A DNA stretch of 64,000 nt from Aeromonas eucrenophila (GCF_000819865.1 NZ_CDDF01000011.1:54566-118565), one strand, 5' to 3'. Positions 44,988 through 54,092 are shown, numbered from the stretch's first letter. Notes: generated by a model from the letters alone, not told the origin. Made by a program: numbers and translations.

Positions 44988-47402
44988 ATGAAACCCTCAT
45001 CCCTGGCCCTCTGGCTGGCGGCGACCCTGCTCGCCCAGCCCCTGCAGGCCGCCGAGCTGCTGTATGTCGATGCGCCGCCGCTCACCACCACGCCCCAAGC
45101 CTGGCTGGAGCAGCGCCTCGGCGTGACCCTCGTCCCCGACTACGACAGGGTCAGCCTGCTCGGCCACCACCATAGCTTCCATCAGCTGGTGAACGGCCTG
45201 CCGGTGGCGACCACCCAGGCCGCCGTCAGCATCGATCCAGCCGGCAAGCCCTGGCGCCTCTATCACAACCTGCGCCCGCTCCAGAGCACCGAACCCGGCT
45301 GCGACCCCGCCACCAGCCTGGATCCCCTGCTCACCAGCCTGCGTGATGCGGGTGCCGAGATAGATACGCTGGGGCCGGTCGAGGCCTGGTACTGGCGCGA
45401 TGGCGAGACTCTGGTGCCAGCCCTGCGCCAGCGGGTGCGCGAGCACAAGGACGGCAACGCCAAGGCCGCCTACCAGCAGCTGTTTGCCAGCTGTGACGGC
45501 AGCCAGGAGCTCGGCCGCTGGATGGACGCCGCCACCACGGCGGCCCCCTTCATCCCCGATGCGGGGGATCAGTCCGTACTGGCCCGGGTATTTGATCCGG
45601 ATCCCCGCACCCAATTGCAGGATGCCAGCCTGGTCTGGCACGAATCCCTGGTGCTGGCAGACGCCGCCTATCAGGACAATGTGGCCCTGCCGGTCAGCCT
45701 GCAAGGCAGCGACTATGTGCTGAGCGGCCCCAATGCCCGGGTGGTGGATGCCATGGAGCCCGCCACGGCCCCCTACAGCACCGACAACCCCCAGGCATTT
45801 CGCCTGACCCGGGACGATGCCGGCTTTGCCGACATCAATGCCTACTACCACCTGGACTTGGCCCAACGGCACCTCAAGGCGCTCGGCTTCACCGACCTCA
45901 TCCCCGGCGCCCTCGACATCGACACCGATGCGGGCTATCAGGACAACTCCCTCTACGATCCGTTCGAGCGCAGGCTGGAGCTGGGCCGCAGCGGCGTCCC
46001 CGATGCCGAGGATCCCATGGTGGTCTGGCATGAGTTCGGCCACGCGGTACAGCATCACATAGTGCCGGATCTCGGTGATGAGGCGGATTGGGGCGCCATC
46101 GGCGAGGGCTTTAGCGACTATCTCGCCGCCAGCCACCGCCAACGCAGCGAGGCCGGCCGCAACTTCGAGCCGGCCCTGGTGTTTAACTGGGATGCCCGCT
46201 TCACCGACCGGGCCCCGCGCCAGCTGGACGATCTGCGCGCTCGCTACCACCCGGACTACAACTACCCGGCCCACCGCACCGTCAACGGCAGCAACGGGGA
46301 TCAGCTGTGGGGCACGCCGCTGTTCCAGGCCCTGCTGGCCTCGGTCGCCGAGTACGGTGAGGTGGCCAGGGACGAGTTCGATCGCCTGATCATCGAGTCC
46401 CACTTCGGCCTGGGCCCGGCCATCCGTATGCCGCAGCTGGCCCGCCTCACGGTGGACACCGCCGAGCGGCTCTATCCGGCGCGCCACTATGGCCGCCACC
46501 TGGAGCAGGCCTTCCGTCAGCACGGCCTGCTGCAGGCTCCGGTCAACCTGTCCCTGGCCGATGGCAGCGCCATCGAGCTGGGTCAACGCCAGTCCGTGGT
46601 GCTCACCCTGAGCAACCCGGGCAACACAGCGGTGACCCTGCACGATCTGACCCTGACCCTGCCGACCGGCCTGCAAGCCGACCCCTATCAGTGGCAGGCC
46701 AGCACCCTGGCGGCCGGCGCCAGCATGAGCACCACCCTGCGACTGCTGGCCCAGAGCCCCCTCACCTGCGGCGACGTGGCCGCCCTGCCCGTCAACCTGA
46801 CCCTGACCGGTGCCAGCCCGAGCGAGCGCCAATGGCAACAGTCCCTGAGCCTGCCCATCGGCACCCCCGTCATCAGCCGGGCCAACGGCCAGGCCCTGAC
46901 CCTCAAGGATGCCCAAAGCACGGAGGAGAAGGGACTGAGTCAGACCAGCCTGGTGCTGGCGAAGAGCGATGCCCGGGTGAACGGCGAGCTACAACTGAGC
47001 CTGGACTTGCAACACGAGGCGCTGGACGAGCTGGAGATCTGGCTCAACTCCCCCTCCGGCACCCGGGTCCAGATCTGGGACAAGGGCTACAGCCCGCTGC
47101 CGCGCCTCAAGGGGGTCTTCCCGACCGAGTTGCAATCCGTGCAACCCCTGAGTCAGTTCATCGGTGAGCCGCTGGCCGGTCAGTGGACCCTGGAAGTGGT
47201 GGACAACGCCCCCGGCAAACAGGGTCGCCTGAACGGCTGGAGCATCAGTCAGCGCATCGGCGCCCAGTGTGGTGAGCCCATTGCCCTGCCGGATGACGGC
47301 ATCATCCACTTCAACACCTCGGACAGCAGCGGCGGTGGCAGCCTCAACCTGCTCTGGTTGCTGCCGCTGGCCTTCTGGCGCCGTCTGGTGCGTCGCGGCT
47401 AA
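44988..47402 (+). CDS. Secreted zinc metalloprotease with P-domain and GlyGly-CTERM tail
   Basis: The 804-residue protein has a signal peptide (to about 21) and an M36/M4-like zinc site HEFGH at 348-352, with the third ligand Glu373 in GEGFSDYLAAS. There is a beta-rich middle domain and a P/homoB-type domain (about 670-765; LEIWLNSPSGTRV, LAGQWTLEVVDNAPGKQGRLNGW). The C-terminus SSGGGSLNLLWLLPLAFWRR is a GlyGly-CTERM signal: Gly-rich motif, hydrophobic helix, Arg cluster. Such proteins are normally cut by rhombosortase and released or surface-anchored by type II secretion. The ATG at 44988 follows GGAG. It is third in the Fur-controlled operon, 35 bp after the peptidase. Confidence 0.88.
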   Translation: MKPSSLALWLAATLLAQPLQAAELLYVDAPPLTTTPQAWLEQRLGVTLVPDYDRVSLLGHHHSFHQLVNGLPVATTQAAVSIDPAGKPWRLYHNLRPLQSTEPGCDPATSLDPLLTSLRDAGAEIDTLGPVEAWYWRDGETLVPALRQRVREHKDGNAKAAYQQLFASCDGSQELGRWMDAATTAAPFIPDAGDQSVLARVFDPDPRTQLQDASLVWHESLVLADAAYQDNVALPVSLQGSDYVLSGPNARVVDAMEPATAPYSTDNPQAFRLTRDDAGFADINAYYHLDLAQRHLKALGFTDLIPGALDIDTDAGYQDNSLYDPFERRLELGRSGVPDAEDPMVVWHEFGHAVQHHIVPDLGDEADWGAIGEGFSDYLAASHRQRSEAGRNFEPALVFNWDARFTDRAPRQLDDLRARYHPDYNYPAHRTVNGSNGDQLWGTPLFQALLASVAEYGEVARDEFDRLIIESHFGLGPAIRMPQLARLTVDTAERLYPARHYGRHLEQAFRQHGLLQAPVNLSLADGSAIELGQRQSVVLTLSNPGNTAVTLHDLTLTLPTGLQADPYQWQASTLAAGASMSTTLRLLAQSPLTCGDVAALPVNLTLTGASPSERQWQQSLSLPIGTPVISRANGQALTLKDAQSTEEKGLSQTSLVLAKSDARVNGELQLSLDLQHEALDELEIWLNSPSGTRVQIWDKGYSPLPRLKGVFPTELQSVQPLSQFIGEPLAGQWTLEVVDNAPGKQGRLNGWSISQRIGAQCGEPIALPDDGIIHFNTSDSSGGGSLNLLWLLPLAFWRRLVRRG

Positions 47403-47436
47403 GACCCCTCGATGGGATCAATGACTCAAAAACAGC

Positions 47437-47455
47437 GAGGGGCCCAGGGCCCCTC
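47437..47455 (+). promoter_or_regulatory. Intercistronic hairpin
   Basis: GAGGGGCC-CAG-GGCCCCTC without a T run lies between the metalloprotease and the first DUF1566 gene. It may be an attenuator or RNA-stability element that sets relative expression. Confidence 0.5.
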
Positions 47456-47467
47456 CAAGGACAATAA

Positions 47468-48838
47468 ATGAAGATGAGAATGACCCCGCTGGCCTGTTTG
47501 CTGGCCCCCCTGCTCACCGCCTGTGGTGGCGGCAGCACGGATGAGGCGCCGCTGGCGGCGCCGGATTATCGCCTGACGGTCAATTTGCCCCAGGCGGGCA
47601 CCCTGTGCGTCAACCTCAACCAGAACGACAGCTGCGACCCCGGCGAACCCGAGGCCAGTGGCGCCGCCGGTGCCCGTCAGCTGAGCGGCAACTCCCCCGC
47701 CTTGCTGACCAGCCCCTTGCTGTTCATTCCAAGGGATCCGGCCGCCCTGACCCTGACCCACCCGGCGGCGCGCCTGGATGGGCAGAGCCTCACCCCCACC
47801 CCCTTGAGCAGCCTGTTGCAGACCCGCATCGGCGACGGTATCCCGCCGGCCCAGGCGCTGGCCGACCTGCTGCTGGCCCTGGCCCCGCTCCAGCCTGGCC
47901 AGGATCTCGCTGCCCTCGCTCAGCTGACCGCCTTCAACCAGGCCCTCGGTGAGCTGGCGCTGGCCAGCCTCGATGACACCAGCATACTGCCAGGGCTCTC
48001 TGCCGATGAGCGCCGACGCCAGATCTGGCAGGGCCTGGTCACCCTGCTGCCCGAGCTCGGCCAGCACTTTGCCAACAGCCCCGAGCTGCAGAGCCTGCAG
48101 GCCAGACTCACCACCGTCTTACTGCAACAGCAGCCAAGAGCCCTGATCACCGCCAGCGGTGTCACCACTTACAGCGACGGGGTGGACTACCTGCTGACCA
48201 GCGAACCCGCAGATCACCCGGGCCAGGACGCCAGTCTCAATCAGTCCCCCTTGCGCTATCGCAAGCTCGACAACCAGGGGCAGCCACTGCCGGACAGCGC
48301 GACTCAGTGGGACTGCGTGGAGGATCTCAACACAGGTCTTATCTGGGAGAAGAAGCTGGATGACCCGGACAGCCCGCGGGATCTGCACCGAGCCTTCGCC
48401 TGGGAGTTTGGCAACTACCACCCCTTGCAGGAGGAGCTGGATTACGCCTGCCCGGCCGGCGAGGCCATCTGCACCACCGAGCAATACCGCCAGTGGCTCA
48501 ACAGCCAGCAACTGTGCGGCATCCAGACTTGGCGCCTGCCCCAGGCCCAGGAGCTGATGAGCCTGCAGCATTTTGGCTCCCTCAGTCAGCAGGATGGCCA
48601 GATAGCGACCCTGGATGTGCGCTACTTCCCCGATCTGGGCACCGGGTTCAATGGCTTCGATGGCTATTACTGGAGTCAGACCCTGACCCCGTCCCGTCGC
48701 CTCGAGAGCGCACCGCTCAGCGTCATTGCCCCGCTCTTCTGGGGTGAGGATGCCGGCAGCGATTACCCGACCCCCGTACAAACCCCTGACGACACCAATG
48801 CCCTGCAACTGCGCCTGGTGGCCGAGGTAACCCGATGA
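47468..48838 (+). CDS. DUF1566 lipoprotein
   Basis: The 456-residue lipoprotein (LLTACGGGS, Cys at about 19) has a helical N-terminal region (about 90-220) of unknown nature. A C-terminal DUF1566 (Lcl-type) domain follows, with DLNTGLIWEKK, ICGIQTWRLPQAQELMSL-type and GYYWSQT motifs. DUF1566 is a secreted C-lectin-like module of unknown role. The gene follows the metalloprotease by 65 bp with an AAGGA ribosome-binding site, and overlaps the next DUF1566 gene by 4 bp (ATGA). It is likely a surface or periplasmic partner of the operon's proteases or receptor. Confidence 0.8.
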   Translation: MKMRMTPLACLLAPLLTACGGGSTDEAPLAAPDYRLTVNLPQAGTLCVNLNQNDSCDPGEPEASGAAGARQLSGNSPALLTSPLLFIPRDPAALTLTHPAARLDGQSLTPTPLSSLLQTRIGDGIPPAQALADLLLALAPLQPGQDLAALAQLTAFNQALGELALASLDDTSILPGLSADERRRQIWQGLVTLLPELGQHFANSPELQSLQARLTTVLLQQQPRALITASGVTTYSDGVDYLLTSEPADHPGQDASLNQSPLRYRKLDNQGQPLPDSATQWDCVEDLNTGLIWEKKLDDPDSPRDLHRAFAWEFGNYHPLQEELDYACPAGEAICTTEQYRQWLNSQQLCGIQTWRLPQAQELMSLQHFGSLSQQDGQIATLDVRYFPDLGTGFNGFDGYYWSQTLTPSRRLESAPLSVIAPLFWGEDAGSDYPTPVQTPDDTNALQLRLVAEVTR

Positions 48839-49392
48839 ACAAGTTTATCCTGACCCTGCTGCTCGGTCTGTGCAGCCCGCTGGCACTGGCCATCGCCATC
48901 TGCGACGACAACATGCCCAGAACCAGCCCCAGCTCCCGTTTCCTCGATCACGGCAACGGCACGGTAACGGACCGGGCCTCCGGCCTCACCTGGATGCGCT
49001 GCCAGCTGGGCCAGACCTGGCAAAATAACAGCTGCCGTGGCGAGCCTACCCGCCTCTACTGGCAACAGGCGCTGCTGACCGCCGAGCGGATCCGCACCGA
49101 GCCCAATCACGCCCTCCATGGCTTCGGCGGCCACCAGGACTGGCGCCTGCCCACCATCAAGGAGCTGACCAGCATCCTGGAGTCCGCCTGCTACAAGCCG
49201 GCATTGAACGAGACCATCTTCCCCCGCGCCATGGCCGGTGACGGGAAAGAGGTGAACGATGGCTACGTCTATCTCTGGTCCGCCACCCCCTTCCCGGCGG
49301 GCAAGACGGTGGCCTATCTCGACATCACCAGTGGCTCCGTCGGTCTGCGGGCCCCCAGCGCCTGGGCCAAGCAGGTGTTGCTGGTGCGTTGA
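48835..49392 (+). CDS. DUF1566 exported protein
   Basis: The 185-residue protein has a Sec signal (ILTLLLGLCSPLALA) and is essentially a single DUF1566 domain: FLDHGNGTVTDRASGLTWMRC, GGHQDWRLPTIKELTSIL, YLWSATPF. It overlaps the upstream DUF1566 lipoprotein gene by 4 bp, so translation is coupled. Four cysteines in the mature part could form disulfides. The pairing of a lipoprotein and a soluble form suggests a complex. No function is known. Confidence 0.82.
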   Translation: MNKFILTLLLGLCSPLALAIAICDDNMPRTSPSSRFLDHGNGTVTDRASGLTWMRCQLGQTWQNNSCRGEPTRLYWQQALLTAERIRTEPNHALHGFGGHQDWRLPTIKELTSILESACYKPALNETIFPRAMAGDGKEVNDGYVYLWSATPFPAGKTVAYLDITSGSVGLRAPSAWAKQVLLVR

Positions 49393-49572
49393 GGCTCTGG
49401 GTGGGGGTCTCATGACCCCTACCCTGTTGCCTGTTTGTGAGGCAAGCCGTCAAAAAAGCATCAAATTACGTCATTGTGTGCCGGTAACGGCAGGTTTTGC
49501 GCCCCGCAGCGCTGGCATGAAAACGGCAGAGCGGTTAGTCTAGCGGCGTTGAAGCAATCCCATGAGGTACAG

Positions 49573-50055
49573 ATGAAAACCGTATTGCGTTTTAGCCTGC
49601 TGGGCGCCTTGTTATTGGGCGGCCATGCCTTCGCCGCCGAACCGAAAAAATTTGATATCAGCATGTTCCCCGCCGCCGAAGTGAACCAGGAACGTGTCGT
49701 GATCCGTCTGCCGGAAGTCGAGAATGAAGCCGACATGATGGTTGAACTGCAGGTCGGCAAGAAGATGCTGGTCGACTGCAACCTGCCGCGCTTCGCCGGC
49801 AACCTGGAACAGCACAGCGTCAAGGGCTGGGGCTACAACTACCTGACCCTGGGCCAGGTCTCCGGCCCCGTCAGCACCCTGATGGCCTGCCCGGATGGCC
49901 AGAAGAAAGATACCTTCGTCCAGATCTATGGTCAGGGCTTCTTCGTGAACTACAACTCCAAGCTGCCGTTCGTCATCTATGTGCCGCAAGAGTATGAAGT
50001 GCGCTATCGTCTGTGGCGTGCCGACAACCTCGCGCAGCCAGCCATGATCGAATAA
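49573..50055 (+). CDS. eco: Ecotin, periplasmic serine protease inhibitor
   Basis: The 160-residue protein has a signal peptide (cleavage after AFA, residue 21). The mature part matches E. coli ecotin: VDCNLPRF, GWGYNYLTLGQVSGPVST, ACPDG, NSKLPFVIY, YEVRYRLWRA. The reactive-site P1 residue is Met104 (STLMAC), and Cys69 and Cys106 form the expected disulfide. Ecotin dimers inhibit trypsin-fold proteases such as elastase and so protect against host enzymes. The ATG at 49573 follows GAGG. It directly follows the iron-regulated protease operon, but its own promoter region (180 bp) separates it. Confidence 0.95.
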   Translation: MKTVLRFSLLGALLLGGHAFAAEPKKFDISMFPAAEVNQERVVIRLPEVENEADMMVELQVGKKMLVDCNLPRFAGNLEQHSVKGWGYNYLTLGQVSGPVSTLMACPDGQKKDTFVQIYGQGFFVNYNSKLPFVIYVPQEYEVRYRLWRADNLAQPAMIE

Positions 50056-50092
50056 GTGCCTGATGATCGGGTACAGTTGTTCATAAACATCT

Positions 50093-50123
50093 AAATAAGG
50101 CGCCACATGGCGCCTTATTTTTT
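50093..50123 (+). terminator. Terminator after eco
   Basis: AATAAGGCGCC-ACAT-GGCGCCTTATTTTTT. Confidence 0.88.
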
Positions 50124-50348
50124 GGGTTTTTCGTGCGTCAATGCTGCCATTTCCTTTACAGAAGCTGACATAACTCCACTATTTTTCAGGCTTTTTTGTG
50201 GTACTCACCGCAAAATCCCCCTTCGGGATGAGCGAAACCCAGTTCGATGAAATATATTTATTAACATAGTAAAAAAATTGATTTTGCACTCTGCGACGGC
50301 CTGATGATACTTGCCCGCAAAGGTCAAACTAACCAGAACAAGAGCACT

Positions 50349-50714
50349 ATGAGCTTCGAATCAGACAAGCGTTTCAATGACTTCAAACATTTTCCCCGTG
50401 GCCTGCGTCGCAGCGGCGAATTCACCGTGGCCGAAGCCGACAGTCTGGAAAAATACGGCACCGTCATGCTGGCGCTCTACCAGGGCAACCAGGCTCCGCG
50501 CGACGAGGTGGAGAGTGCCTTCATCGAGCAGGTCAAGTCTGGCGCCGCCGGTAGCAACCCCCACGCCAAGGTGTGGTTCAAGTATCTGAAGGTGATTGGT
50601 CCCAAGCGGGTGCATCGTCTGTGCACCGTCGCCGGTGGCGCCAACGAAGACATGGGCGGCAGTTTTGAAAGCAGCGGTGGTGGCGGCGGTGGCAGCGACG
50701 AGTCCCTCGATTAA
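50349..50714 (+). CDS. maoP: Macrodomain Ori protein MaoP (DUF413/YifE)
   Basis: The 121-residue protein matches the DUF413 family: FNDFKHFPRGLRRSGEFTVAEADSLEKYG and VWFKYLKVIGPKRVHRL correspond to E. coli MaoP. A Gly-rich acidic tail (SSGGGGGGSDESLD) follows. In E. coli MaoP acts with the 17-bp maoS site near its own gene to organise the Ori macrodomain. The first ATG in the frame is at 50304, but 50349 aligns with the family start. The stop TAA overlaps the ATG of hdfR. In E. coli these two genes are divergent. Confidence 0.85.
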   Translation: MSFESDKRFNDFKHFPRGLRRSGEFTVAEADSLEKYGTVMLALYQGNQAPRDEVESAFIEQVKSGAAGSNPHAKVWFKYLKVIGPKRVHRLCTVAGGANEDMGGSFESSGGGGGGSDESLD

Positions 50715-51607
50715 TGGATACCGAGCTGCTTCGGACCTTTATCGAGGTCAGCAAGACCCGGCACTTTGGCCGGGCGGCCGAGAATCTCTACTTGACCCAG
50801 TCGGCGGTGAGCTTTCGGATCCGCCAGCTTGAGCAGCAACTCGGGGTCAGCCTGTTTGCCCGTCATCGCAACAACATCCGCCTGACCGCCTCCGGTGAGC
50901 GTCTGCTGCCCTACGCAGACGCCATCTTGCACACGCTAGGCCGCGCCAAGCAGGACGTGGCCCTCTCCCCCGGCTTCAGTCAGCAGCTCGCCATCGGCGC
51001 CCCCGCGGTGTTCTGGGAGCTCGATTTCAACGACTGGCTCAATCACGTCTATGCGCTGGCCCCCGGCCTCGCGGTGCGGCTCGAAACCGCGTCGCGCGAG
51101 CACCTGTGCCGCCAGTTGCTGGAGCGCTCCCTCGATCTCGCCCTGCTCTCGGAGCCGACCAAGATCGACGAGATCGCCCTGCACCCCATAGGTGAGCTGG
51201 TGTTCGTGCTGGTGAGCCGGGACAGTGCCGCCAGCGCCGACAGCCTGATGCAGATGCCGCACATTCACCTCGACTGGGGCACCAGCTTCGAGCCCCAATC
51301 CAGTCGCTTGCAGAGCCTGCAGAAGACGCCTGTGCTGCATTCGAGCTCCGCCAGCATGGCGCTGCAGTTCGTGCTGGCCAACGGTGGCGCCGCCTACCTG
51401 CCCAGACGGATGGTGAGCCCCTTCCTCGAGCAGGGACGGCTGCATCTGGTGGAAGGAGGGCAGCCGCTCAGCCGCCCGCTCTACCTCGCCTATCTGGAGA
51501 AATCCGATCGCCGCGAGCTCATCGATCAGCTGCTGACCCTACCCCTTGGCTGGGACGAGGCCGAGCTGCGACTGCCGTCCCTCGAGCAAGGCAAGCTGCT
51601 GCCATGA
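50714..51607 (+). CDS. hdfR: LysR-type regulator HdfR
   Basis: The 297-residue protein has an N-terminal winged helix that is nearly identical to E. coli HdfR (MDTELLRTFIEVSKTRHFGRA, LYLTQSAVSFRIRQLEQQLG, FARHRNNIRLTASGE). A more diverged LysR substrate-binding domain follows. HdfR represses flhDC in E. coli and affects other genes. It is translationally coupled to maoP (TAATG overlap), so here the regulator and maoP form one operon. Confidence 0.9.
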   Translation: MDTELLRTFIEVSKTRHFGRAAENLYLTQSAVSFRIRQLEQQLGVSLFARHRNNIRLTASGERLLPYADAILHTLGRAKQDVALSPGFSQQLAIGAPAVFWELDFNDWLNHVYALAPGLAVRLETASREHLCRQLLERSLDLALLSEPTKIDEIALHPIGELVFVLVSRDSAASADSLMQMPHIHLDWGTSFEPQSSRLQSLQKTPVLHSSSASMALQFVLANGGAAYLPRRMVSPFLEQGRLHLVEGGQPLSRPLYLAYLEKSDRRELIDQLLTLPLGWDEAELRLPSLEQGKLLP

Positions 51608-51665
51608 TGACAATTTAGCTGCGTCTTCCTCTGCTGCGCCTGCACCAATCAGCATAACAGCAACG

Positions 51666-51692
51666 AAAAAGGGGCCTGATGGCCCCTTTTGT
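51666..51692. terminator. Convergent terminator hdfR / tyrA
   Basis: AAAAAGGGGCC-TGAT-GGCCCCTTTTGT. Confidence 0.85.
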
Positions 51693-51709
51693 ATAGATGT
51701 CGTTCAATC

Positions 51710-52849
51710 TCAGCCGTGCTGTCGGCGATCGTTGGCCTGGGCCAGCAGCATGCGGCTCTCGCGCAGGAACTCATCCGCCCGCTCGCCGAAGAAGCCGGAG
51801 ACCTGTTCGAAGGCGTCGATGAAACCCGCCCTGTCCCCTTGCTCCAATATCCCCAGCACCTCGCCAAAGTTCTGGTAGTAGCGGCGGATCATCGCCAGGT
51901 TCTGTGGTGACGACAGTATGATGTCGGCATAGAGGTGCGGATCCTGGGCAAACAGCCGTCCCACCATGGCGAGCTCCAGCCGGTAGATGGGAGAGCTCAG
52001 GGTCAACAGCCGATCCAGGTTGGCCTGCTCCCGGGAGAGGTGCCAACCGTAGGCGAAGGTCGCAAAGTGGCGCAGCGCCTGGATGAAGGTCATGGCCTCG
52101 TCGTGGGCCTTGGCCTCCACCTGCTGCAGCCGTGCGCCCCAGATGGTCATCTGATCCAGCAGCCACTGACTGGCGGCCGGGTCCCGGCCCTGACAGCAGA
52201 CGATCACCTGCTTGGCGAGGCTCGCCACGTCCGGTCCGAACATGGGGTGCAGCCCCAGCACGGGTCCCTTGTGCACCGCCAGCATGTGTGACAGGGGCTG
52301 TGCCTTCACGCTGGTGACATCCACCAGCAGGCAATCGCCGGGCAACGCACCGAGCCGGTCGATGATCTGGCAGGTGACATCGATGGGCACCGCCACCATC
52401 ACCAGCCCGGCCCCGGCCAGGATGGCGTCAGCCCGTGGCCAGTCGGCCTGCTCCAGGCTCTCGACTCTGTAGCCCGACAGGCTGAACAGCTGGCCGAACA
52501 GCCGGCCGAGCTGGCCCTGACCGCCGATGATCACCACCTTGCCGAGGGTCGGCTTCATGCACTTGAAGTGATGTTCCTTGTCGCTGGCCGATTCCAGGAT
52601 ATAGGACTCGCGCATCACCCGGCGCAGCACGTCCTCGATGAGATCCCCGGGCACCCCGAGGGATTCGGCCTCGGCGCGACGGCGAGCCAGCATGCTCGCC
52701 TCCCGATCCGGCGCATAGATGGGCAGACCGTGTCGGCTCTTCACTTCCCCCACCTCCCCCACCAGGGCCAGGCGCTCGGCGAACAGATCGATCAGCTGCC
52801 TGTCCACCGCATCAATCTTGTCCCTCAAGGCATTCAATTCTTCAGCCAT
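51710..52849 (-). CDS. tyrA: Chorismate mutase / prephenate dehydrogenase
   Basis: This 379-residue bifunctional enzyme of tyrosine synthesis has an AroQ-type chorismate mutase (about 1-90; [30 protein letters not shown]). A prephenate dehydrogenase follows with nucleotide-binding [18 protein letters not shown] and [10 protein letters not shown]. The ATG at 52849 has AGGA at 7 nt; a TTG two codons upstream is less likely. It follows aroF by about 130 bp, as in the E. coli aroF-tyrA operon, and should share the TyrR-controlled promoter. Confidence 0.95.
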   Translation of the reverse strand: MAEELNALRDKIDAVDRQLIDLFAERLALVGEVGEVKSRHGLPIYAPDREASMLARRRAEAESLGVPGDLIEDVLRRVMRESYILESASDKEHHFKCMKPTLGKVVIIGGQGQLGRLFGQLFSLSGYRVESLEQADWPRADAILAGAGLVMVAVPIDVTCQIIDRLGALPGDCLLVDVTSVKAQPLSHMLAVHKGPVLGLHPMFGPDVASLAKQVIVCCQGRDPAASQWLLDQMTIWGARLQQVEAKAHDEAMTFIQALRHFATFAYGWHLSREQANLDRLLTLSSPIYRLELAMVGRLFAQDPHLYADIILSSPQNLAMIRRYYQNFGEVLGILEQGDRAGFIDAFEQVSGFFGERADEFLRESRMLLAQANDRRQHG

Positions 52850-52977
52850 GTCCAATCCTTGCTGGCGCCGCTGGCGGCGACGCCTTGTGATTCAATCGAT
52901 TGCAACAGATGTCAGGAGGGCGCCACCGCCGTTGGCCGTGGCGCCCCCTGCTCCAGATGATGACAAGATACCACGGC

Positions 52978-54051
52978 TTAAGACGCGGTTCTGCCCTGAA
53001 GTGGCGCCGCCAGCTGACGATGGCAGCGGGCCAGCAAGTCGGCGGTGGTGTCCCAGTCGATGCAGGCATCGGTGATTGAAACCCCGTAGCGCATCTGCTC
53101 CTTGGGCTGCTCGCTGGACTGGTTGCCCTCCAGCAAGTTGGATTCGAGCATCACCCCGATAATGGAGCGGTTGCCCTCCTGGATCTGGTGGATGACGTTG
53201 TCCGCCACCTTGGGTTGCAGGCGGTGATCCTTGCTGGAGTTGCCGTGGCTGCAATCCACCACCAGGCCGGGCAGCAGGCCCGCCTTCTCCAGCGCCTCTT
53301 CCGCCAGGGACACATTGACCGAGTCGTAGTTCGGGTGCTTGCCGCCGCGCAGGATCACGTGGCCGTCCGGGTTGCCCTGGGTCTGCAGCAAGGCGACCTG
53401 GCCCTGCTGGTTGATGCCCATGAAGGCATGGGGGCTGGAGGCCGCCTGCAGCGCATTGATGGCGGTACCGAGGTTGCCGTCGGTGCCATTCTTGAAGCCG
53501 ACCGGCATGGAGAGACCGGACGCCATCTCCCTGTGGGTCTGGGATTCCGTGGTGCGGGCACCGATGGCCGACCAGGAGAACAGCTCCGCCAGGTATTGCG
53601 GGCTGATGGGATCCAGCGCCTCGGTCGCGAGCGGCAATTCCAGCTCGGCGAGCCAGCACAGCAGCTCACGGGCCCGGTGCAGACCCAGCTCCACGTCGAA
53701 GGTGCCATCGAGGTTCGGATCGTTGATAAAGCCCTTCCAGCCGACCGTGGTGCGTGGCTTCTCAAAGTAGACCCGCATGACAATGTAGAGAGAATCCTGA
53801 TAGGCATCATGCAGCGCTTTGAGTCTGGTTGCGTACTCTTTGGCGGCGTCCATGTCGTGGATGGAGCAGGGTCCACAGATCACCAGCAGGCGATGATCAC
53901 GACGGTGGATGATGTCGGCGATGGTGGTGCGAGCCCCTTGCACGAAAGCCAGCGCACGCTCGGAGATGGGTAACTTCTCCTTGAGCTGGGCAGGCGTGAT
54001 CATCACTTGTTCGGACTGGATATGGATGTTGTTCAGGGGATCTCTCTGCAT
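52978..54051 (-). CDS. aroF: DAHP synthase, AroF-type
   Basis: The 357-residue enzyme condenses phosphoenolpyruvate and erythrose 4-phosphate in the first step of the shikimate pathway. VICGPCSIHD, MRVYFEKPRTTVGWKGFINDP, GARTTESQTHREMASGLSMPVGFKNGTDG and DCSHGNSSKDH are conserved. The start MQRDPLNNIHIQSEQV aligns with E. coli AroF, and linkage to tyrA supports the tyrosine-sensitive isoform. TyrR boxes lie upstream. Confidence 0.93.
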   Translation of the reverse strand: MQRDPLNNIHIQSEQVMITPAQLKEKLPISERALAFVQGARTTIADIIHRRDHRLLVICGPCSIHDMDAAKEYATRLKALHDAYQDSLYIVMRVYFEKPRTTVGWKGFINDPNLDGTFDVELGLHRARELLCWLAELELPLATEALDPISPQYLAELFSWSAIGARTTESQTHREMASGLSMPVGFKNGTDGNLGTAINALQAASSPHAFMGINQQGQVALLQTQGNPDGHVILRGGKHPNYDSVNVSLAEEALEKAGLLPGLVVDCSHGNSSKDHRLQPKVADNVIHQIQEGNRSIIGVMLESNLLEGNQSSEQPKEQMRYGVSITDACIDWDTTADLLARCHRQLAAPLQGRTAS

Positions 54052-54092
54052 TTTCTCATTCTCTCTACTGTATTTAAGCCAATTGCGCCGAG

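Noticed and set aside
40826-46916. Long antisense frames opposite the TonB receptor, peptidase and metalloprotease (up to 698 codons)
   Set aside because: The sense genes have signals, catalytic motifs and ribosome-binding sites. The antisense products are low-complexity and lack all of these.
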